From contig NZ_JALKAL010000014.1 in the NCBI RefSeq assembly GCF_023015765.1, forward strand, positions 47,391 through 111,390: a stretch of 64,000 nucleotides of DNA, read 5' to 3'. Below, piece by piece: positions 58,793-64,000 of this stretch. The notes beneath the pieces are model-generated. The model had not been told where the DNA came from. It saw only the letters and a program-made list of their open reading frames with translations, and ran no database searches. A program made the position numbers and the translations under genes. Origin of the DNA: Ornithinimicrobium sp. F0845 (lineage in GTDB: Bacteria > Actinomycetota > Actinomycetes > Actinomycetales > Dermatophilaceae). Positions within the stretch are counted from its first letter, which is position 1. Each line of letters starts with the position of its first letter.

Positions 58793-60556
58793 CTAACGGA
58801 GGTCGTCGCTGGAGGCGGACGCCGCGTGGAACGTCTCGCCGGCTGCCTTGATCTCCGAGATCTCGTCGCCCAGCTGGAGCAGCAGGGCGTGCCGCTCCTC
58901 GCGGCGCACCCGCTGCTCCTGCGGGTTCGGGACCGGCGCGGCCGCCAGGAGCCTGCGGGTGTACTCCTCCTGGGGGTCCATCAGCACCTGCTCGCGCGGT
59001 CCCGCCTCCACCACTCGACCGTTCTGCAGCACGACGACACGGTGTGCCAGGAGGTCGATGACCGCCAGGTCGTGGCTGATGAACAGACAGGCGAACTTGT
59101 AGCGAGCCTGGAGGTCGCTGAAGATGTTGAGCACCTTGGCCTGCACCGACACGTCCAGCGCGGAGGTCGGCTCGTCGGCAACGAGGAGCTCTGGATCCAG
59201 CGTGAGGGCCCGTGCGATCGAGATGCGCTGCCGCTGCCCTCCGGACACCTCGTGCGGGTAGCGGTTGTAGACCTCGCGCGGCAGCTCGACGGCGTCCAGC
59301 AGCTCGTAGACCTTCTGCTCCTGGGCCTTGCGGTCGCCGACCTTGTGCACGACCATCGGCTCGCTGATGCACTCACCGATGGGCAGCCGCGGGTTCAGCG
59401 AGGCCGCCGGGTCCTGGAAGATGACGCCGATGCGCCGGCGGATGGCCTTGAGCTGCCCACGCTTCATCCCGGTGATGTCCTCACCGAGCAGGCGGAAGGA
59501 CCCGCCCGCTGCCGGGATCAGGCCCAGCGCGCAGCGGCCGATGGTCGACTTGCCGGACCCCGACTCACCGACCAGCCCCACGATCTCGCCCTGGCGTACC
59601 TGGAAGCTCACGTCGTCGACGGCCCGGAACGGCGGCTTGCCCATCCGGTGGTACTCGATGACCAGGTTCTCCAGGTCGATCGCCAGCTCGGCGCTGTCGT
59701 CGACCTCCACATCGGCGATGTTGATGCCCATCTGGTCCCGACCGGCACCGAGCCGCGGGACCGAGCTGAGGAGCATCTTGGTGTAGTCGTGCTGTGGGTT
59801 GAGCAGGACCTCGTCGGCGGAGCCGGTCTCGACCAGCTCGCCCTTGAACATCACACAGACCCGGTCGGCCATGTCGGCGACCACACCCATGTTGTGCGTG
59901 ATGAGCAGGATCCCGGTGTTGAGCTTGTCCTTCAGGGACCGCAGGAGGTCCAGGATGTCGGCCTGCACGGTCACGTCGAGCGCGGTGGTCGGCTCGTCCG
60001 CGATGATCACCTTGGGGTCGCAGCTGATGGCGATGGCGATCACGACGCGCTGGCGCTGGCCACCGGAGAGCTCGTGAGGGTACTGCTTGATCCGCCGCGC
60101 CGGCTCCGGGATCCCCACCATGTCGAGCAGCTCGATGGCCCGCTCGACCGCAGCCCGCCCCGAGGCGATGCCGTGCAGCTCCAGCGCCTCTGTCATCTGG
60201 GTGCCGATCGTCAGGACCGGGTTGAGGGCCGTCATCGGCTCCTGGAAGACCATCGCGATGTCGTTGCCGCGAAGGCGACGCATCGCGCCCTCGGAGACGG
60301 TGCGGATCCCGTGGCCGTTGACGGTGATCTCGCCGCCGATCCGGGCGTTGCTCGGCAGCAGTCGCATGGCAGTCATGGAGGTCACCGACTTGCCGGAACC
60401 CGACTCGCCCACCAGGGCGACCACCTCGCCCGGGTTCACGTGCAGGGACACGCCCTTGACGGCGTGGACCGAGCCGAACTCGGTGGAGAACCTGACGTCG
60501 ACGTCGTTGAAGTCGAGGACGGCTCCCGAGGTGTTGTCCGTGGTCGTCGCGGTCAT
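58793..60556 (-). CDS. fused dipeptide/oligopeptide ABC ATPase (DppD-DppF)
   Basis: Both ATPases of a peptide importer on one 587-residue chain. Module 1 (about residues 15-285, DppD-like) has GESGSGKSV, ELSGGQRQRV and IIADEPTTALDV. Module 2 (about 300-545, DppF-like) has GESGSGKST, EVSGGQRQRI and LLVADEPTSALDV. Both sites look intact. A charged C-terminal tail follows. The ATG overlaps the dppC stop by one base (TGATG). Confidence 0.95.
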   Translation of the reverse strand: MTATTTDNTSGAVLDFNDVDVRFSTEFGSVHAVKGVSLHVNPGEVVALVGESGSGKSVTSMTAMRLLPSNARIGGEITVNGHGIRTVSEGAMRRLRGNDIAMVFQEPMTALNPVLTIGTQMTEALELHGIASGRAAVERAIELLDMVGIPEPARRIKQYPHELSGGQRQRVVIAIAISCDPKVIIADEPTTALDVTVQADILDLLRSLKDKLNTGILLITHNMGVVADMADRVCVMFKGELVETGSADEVLLNPQHDYTKMLLSSVPRLGAGRDQMGINIADVEVDDSAELAIDLENLVIEYHRMGKPPFRAVDDVSFQVRQGEIVGLVGESGSGKSTIGRCALGLIPAAGGSFRLLGEDITGMKRGQLKAIRRRIGVIFQDPAASLNPRLPIGECISEPMVVHKVGDRKAQEQKVYELLDAVELPREVYNRYPHEVSGGQRQRISIARALTLDPELLVADEPTSALDVSVQAKVLNIFSDLQARYKFACLFISHDLAVIDLLAHRVVVLQNGRVVEAGPREQVLMDPQEEYTRRLLAAAPVPNPQEQRVRREERHALLLQLGDEISEIKAAGETFHAASASSDDLR

Positions 60557-61608
60557 CAGTCAGCACTCCTGCTCTGGCGGGGGTCGAAGGCGTCGCGCAG
60601 GCCGTCACCGAGGAAGTTCACCGACAGCGCGATGCCCAGGATGATCAGGCCCGGCCACCAGAAGAGCCACGGGCGGACCGTGAAGCTGTTCTGGTAGGTG
60701 GAAATCAGCAGGCCCAGGGAGGTGTCCGGGGGTTGGACCCCGAAGCCGAGGAAGCTCAGGGCGCTCTCCAGCAGGATGACCGCGGCGATGGTCAGCGTGG
60801 CGCTGACGATGATCGTGCCCATCGTGTTGGGCAGGATGTGCTTGAAGATGATGCGCCAGGGCGAGGTCCCGATGGCCTCGGCCGCCGTCACGAACTCCCG
60901 CTCCCGCAGCGAGAGCACCTCGCCGCGCACCAGGCGAGCCAGTCCCGTCCAGGACACCAGGCTCAGCATGATCGCGAGCGGCCAGATGCCGCCACCGGCG
61001 ATCTGACCCAGCACGGCGGCCAGGACCAGGAGCGGGATGACGATGAATAGGTCGGTGACGCGCATCAGGATCGCTTCGGTCCAGCCGCGGAAGTAGCCCG
61101 CGATGGCTCCGATCACGGTGCCGAGGATCGTGGTCCCGATGCCGACGGTGAACGCGATCGTCAGGGACCGCTGGGTCCCTCTCATGGTCAGGGCGAAGTA
61201 GTCCTTGCCGGTGTTCTCCTGCCCGAACGGCTGGTCGCCCCAGGTCGGTGGGAAGAGTCCGAGCGAGGGCCGTCCGCCATCGACCACGGTGGCCGCCGCC
61301 GCGTAGTCCTTCGGCCACCAGCCCGGGATGAACCCGTAGCCGATCGAGGAGATGGCCATCAGCGTGATGAACAGCAGGAAGCCCAGGGACAGCATCGCGC
61401 CCTTGTGGCGGAAGAACCGGCGACGGATCAACTCACCCTGTGAGTAGGACTTCTGGGTGAGATCGATCGCCTTCTCGACGGAGAACTCTTCCCCCGCCAT
61501 CGCAGCGGCCTGCCGGTGCTGGAGGGACCCGGGGTCCTGCTGCTCGGGAATCGGTGAGAGGTGCTCGCGGCCGCTGCCGGGCAGCTCGGGCTTGTCGTTG
61601 TCAGTCAT
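60556..61608 (-). CDS. dppC: peptide ABC permease DppC-like
   Basis: Permease of 350 residues. A long hydrophilic N-terminus (about 60 residues) precedes the first helix. The family coupling loop reads EREFVTAAEAIGTSPWRIIFKHILPN, here given in part as the EAA motif, and the C-terminus has LGDGLRDAFDPR. GGAGG precedes the ATG. It lies 51 bases after dppB. Confidence 0.95.
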   Translation of the reverse strand: MTDNDKPELPGSGREHLSPIPEQQDPGSLQHRQAAAMAGEEFSVEKAIDLTQKSYSQGELIRRRFFRHKGAMLSLGFLLFITLMAISSIGYGFIPGWWPKDYAAAATVVDGGRPSLGLFPPTWGDQPFGQENTGKDYFALTMRGTQRSLTIAFTVGIGTTILGTVIGAIAGYFRGWTEAILMRVTDLFIVIPLLVLAAVLGQIAGGGIWPLAIMLSLVSWTGLARLVRGEVLSLREREFVTAAEAIGTSPWRIIFKHILPNTMGTIIVSATLTIAAVILLESALSFLGFGVQPPDTSLGLLISTYQNSFTVRPWLFWWPGLIILGIALSVNFLGDGLRDAFDPRQSRSAD

Positions 61609-61659
61609 GGGATCCTCCGACGGGAGTGGAGACGGGCTGGTGTGTCATGTCCGGCCAGC

Positions 61660-63177
61660 TCACGTCCGGATCCGTGGGTCGAGGAAGGCATAGGCGATGT
61701 CGGCCATCATGTTCATCAGCACCGCTGCCGTGCCGGTCACCAGGTAGAAGGCCATCACCGGCCCGGGGTCGACGCGGGTCAGACCTTCCTGGAACAGGGC
61801 GCCCATGCCCTTCCAGCCGAAGACCGTCTCGGTGACGACCGCACCTCCGATGAGTCCCGCGAAGTCGAAGGCCACGATGGTCGTGATCGGGATCAGCGCG
61901 TTGCGCAGCGCGTGCTTGGAGATGACAACCCGCTCGGACAGTCCCTTGGACCGTGCGGTTCGCACGTAGTCCTGGCGGATCGTCTCCAGCATGGAGGCCC
62001 TGGTGTAGCGGCTGTAGCTCGCCAGCGAGATGACGGTCAGCACGACCGTCGGCAGGATCAGCTGGACACCCCAGTCCCAGACCCCGGTCCAGAACGGGCC
62101 CTCGAAGTTCGGTGAGCCTGACCCGATGGTGGAGATGGGACGCGGCTTGCGCTCCAGGAACGGTCCCCAGTTGCGCAGCAGCTGGTCCAGGGCCGTGGCT
62201 CCGGCGAAGGCGACAGCCGTGCCGATCGAGACCCAGATCGCGATGTTGCGGTCCCAGCCGCCCCAGAACCAGCCGATCACGATGGCGGCGACGAGGGAGA
62301 TGCCCAGCATGAGCAGGAGCAGCGGGTAGGTGGGCGTGACGATCCAGCCGTTGAAGATGAACCAGCCCACTGCGCCGGCGGCGACCGTGGTCAGCGCGGC
62401 ATAGAGGATCTTGCGGTTGCCGCGGCCGACCGTCAGGTAGGTGAGCAGCACACCGGCGGCTGCGGCGACGAGGATAATCAGGGGCAGCCCCAGGGCCGGC
62501 TGGCGCCACCAGCCGACCGTGTCGAAGTAGGTGATGGCCCCGAAGGCCACCACGGCCGAGATCGCACCGGTGAGCAACCTGCGTCGCATGTCGCCACCGA
62601 GGAGGGAGGCGAGCGTGAGCCCGACGAGGAGTGCGATAACGATCGTTGCTGTCAGGGATATCGCCGGATCAGCGATCCAGTTGTTGAACCGGATGGCGCC
62701 GTACTCCTTGAGCAGCACGGCCACCCAGAAGACGGGGAGGGAGAAGAAGAGGAAGGCGGCGAAGGTCACGGCGTAGTCGAACCCGGAGTACTGGCGGATG
62801 GCGGCCAGGATGCCCATCGTGACGCCGATGATGATCGCTAGGAAGGTCGCCAGGGTGACCAGGCGCAAGGTGCTCCCGGCGGCGTTGACGAGGGCGGTGT
62901 TGATGTCCGCGCCGCGGGAGTCGGTGCCCAGGTCACAGTTGAGCGTCACGCACTTGGCCACCCCGGTCAGCCACATCCAGTACCGGACGTACCACGGCTC
63001 GTTCAGGTTCATGTTCCTGATGCGCGCCTCCATCTGCTGCTCCGCGGTGCGGTCGCGGCTCTCCCGGAGGTCCTCGAGGGGATCACCGGAGAAGACAGTG
63101 ATGAAGAACAGGAACACGGATCCCAGGAACAGGATCAGGGCTGAGACGCCCAACCTGCGCAAGATGAATCTGAGCAC
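61660..63177 (-). CDS. dppB: peptide ABC permease DppB-like with large membrane insertion
   Basis: Permease of 505 residues, far above the usual 310-340. The N-terminal part (LRFILRRLG, the periplasmic loop and FFSLPVFWVAVLL) and the C-terminal part (SYSRYTRASMLETIRQDYV, EAA loop, YAFLDPRIR) are normal. Between them, about residues 165-370 add several extra hydrophobic helices. The GTG at 63177 has AAGGGA upstream; 26 earlier codons in frame have no ribosome site and do not look like a permease start. Confidence 0.93.
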   Translation of the reverse strand: MLRFILRRLGVSALILFLGSVFLFFITVFSGDPLEDLRESRDRTAEQQMEARIRNMNLNEPWYVRYWMWLTGVAKCVTLNCDLGTDSRGADINTALVNAAGSTLRLVTLATFLAIIIGVTMGILAAIRQYSGFDYAVTFAAFLFFSLPVFWVAVLLKEYGAIRFNNWIADPAISLTATIVIALLVGLTLASLLGGDMRRRLLTGAISAVVAFGAITYFDTVGWWRQPALGLPLIILVAAAAGVLLTYLTVGRGNRKILYAALTTVAAGAVGWFIFNGWIVTPTYPLLLLMLGISLVAAIVIGWFWGGWDRNIAIWVSIGTAVAFAGATALDQLLRNWGPFLERKPRPISTIGSGSPNFEGPFWTGVWDWGVQLILPTVVLTVISLASYSRYTRASMLETIRQDYVRTARSKGLSERVVISKHALRNALIPITTIVAFDFAGLIGGAVVTETVFGWKGMGALFQEGLTRVDPGPVMAFYLVTGTAAVLMNMMADIAYAFLDPRIRT

Positions 63178-63285
63178 GGGATTTCCCTTCAGGTACGTGG
63201 AGGCTGCCGTGGGCCTGGGTCGTGTGAGCGTAGCGCTCCGTGCCCGGCCTGTCACTCGGTCGGTGGTCTGACCGGTTCCGGACGG

Positions 63286-63321
63286 ACCGGTGGGGCGGGA
63301 CCTGGGTCCCGCCCCACCGGT
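63286..63321 (-). terminator. hairpin between the peptide-binding protein and dppB genes
   Basis: A perfect 15-bp stem (ACCGGTGGGGCGGGA / TCCCGCCCCACCGGT) with a 6-nt loop, 60 bases past the binding-protein stop. Partial termination or mRNA protection here would keep the binding protein in excess of the permease. Confidence 0.75.
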
Positions 63322-63381
63322 TTACTGCCTGTGTGTTGCGGTGGTGGCCGATGAGGTGCTCACCGGCCGGTGATCACAGAA

Positions 63382-64000
63382 TCACTCGCCGCGGACCCAC
63401 TGCTCCGCGTTCCACGGGACGCCGGTCTGGCTGGCGTTGTGAATCACGTTGTCGATCGTCGCGTCGTAGGCGATGACGCCCGGGTGCGCGAAGATCGGGA
63501 TGCTGTGCAGGGTGTTCCACGCCTCGGTCTCGACGATGGCGAGCTGCTCGGCGTGCACCTCCTCGTCCAGGCTGGTGGAGATGGTCTCCCACGCGGCGTC
63601 GGCGGCCTCGTTGACCCAGCCACCGAAGTTACCGCTACCGGTGCTCTCGTACCAGAAGGCCGAGCCGGTCACCGTGCCGGAACCGGCCCAGGCGAACAGC
63701 GCGATCTCCCAGTCGCCGGAGGCCAGGACGTCGCCCAGGCCCGGGGCGCTGGCGTCGACGATGTTGAAGCCGACCTGGTCGCAGGAGGCCTTGATGAGGG
63801 CGACCTGGTCGACACGGCGCTGGTTGCCGGCGCCGTAGCCGATGCGGATCTCGGTGCCCTCCTCCAGACCGGACTCGTCGAACTTCTGCTGCGCCATCTC
63901 CAGGTCGACCTCGTCGTAGCGGCCGTCGTAGATCTTGGCGACGTGCTCCTCGTAGTTGTCCTGGAAGGGGAAGACCTCACGGGAGTTCATCACCACGGCG
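63382..64000 (-). CDS. peptide ABC substrate-binding protein, C-terminal part (cut by window edge)
   Basis: The last 206 codons or so of a family 5 extracellular solute-binding protein. GGWVNEAADAAWETI-like and FAHPGVIAYDATIDNVIHNAS segments near the C-terminus are typical of DppA/OppA. The frame is open through base 64000, so the start and lipoprotein signal lie outside. It is the first gene of the binding protein-dppB-dppC-dppDF operon. Confidence 0.92.
   Translation of the reverse strand, partial: AVVMNSREVFPFQDNYEEHVAKIYDGRYDEVDLEMAQQKFDESGLEEGTEIRIGYGAGNQRRVDQVALIKASCDQVGFNIVDASAPGLGDVLASGDWEIALFAWAGSGTVTGSAFWYESTGSGNFGGWVNEAADAAWETISTSLDEEVHAEQLAIVETEAWNTLHSIPIFAHPGVIAYDATIDNVIHNASQTGVPWNAEQWVRGE

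Overview
The window is about 64 kb of very GC-rich chromosome from an actinobacterium. The gene order is a housekeeping order typical of Actinomycetota: uvrA-uvrC-rapZ-yvcK-whiA-gap-pgk-tpiA-secG-rbpA facing zwf-opcA-pgl, then uvrB-coaE, rpsA, polA, an ANTAR regulator, pyk, trpABC, rpe-rsmB-fmt. Actinobacteria-specific genes (whiA, rbpA, opcA, a PdtaR-like ANTAR response regulator) support this. A Micrococcales member of the Intrasporangiaceae/Ornithinimicrobiaceae type is my best guess, but that is inference. I saw no prophage, insertion sequence, CRISPR array or defence island.

Layout. 1-3.2 kb: the oxidative pentose phosphate pathway (zwf and an opcA-pgl gene fusion). 3.4-15.4 kb, minus strand: excision repair (uvrA, uvrC), the rapZ-yvcK-whiA trio, lower glycolysis, secG and rbpA. 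15.5-23.4 kb, plus strand: glutamate synthase gltBD, a metallo-hydrolase and an RhtA-like exporter. 23.5-28.6 kb: terC under a probable manganese riboswitch, uvrB, coaE and an SDR oxidoreductase. 28.7-32 kb: a small unknown protein, rpsA and a methyltransferase. 32-38 kb: a branched-chain amino acid ABC importer whose four plus-strand genes converge on the binding-protein gene. 38.3-44.9 kb: polA, a thioesterase, a DUF554 protein, the ANTAR regulator, tRNA-Leu(CAA) and pyk. 44.9-50.1 kb: trpC-trpB-trpA with a MauE-like/thioredoxin-like pair and two small membrane proteins. 50.1-54.4 kb: a heterodimeric ABC exporter and a PH-domain protein. 54.5-58.8 kb: an FMN-riboswitch-controlled riboflavin transporter, rpe, rsmB and fmt. 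58.8-64 kb: a dipeptide/oligopeptide ABC importer that runs off the right edge.

How it works together. Most of the window is central carbon flow (Zwf/OpcA/PGL, Rpe, Gap/Pgk/Tpi, Pyk), nitrogen and tryptophan metabolism (GltBD, TrpABC, two amino-acid/peptide importers), DNA repair and translation. No plainly new multi-gene system is visible. The unusual content is architectural and regulatory: protein fusions (OpcA-PGL, a secreted domain on LivH, DppD-DppF, a large membrane insertion in DppB); two riboswitches; a strikingly uniform leaderless promoter pattern (TANNNT, or CANNNT with C at the first position, then 6-7 nt, then ATG/GTG) in front of about fifteen genes; and short degenerate tandem repeats, mostly at or just after the 3' ends of genes.
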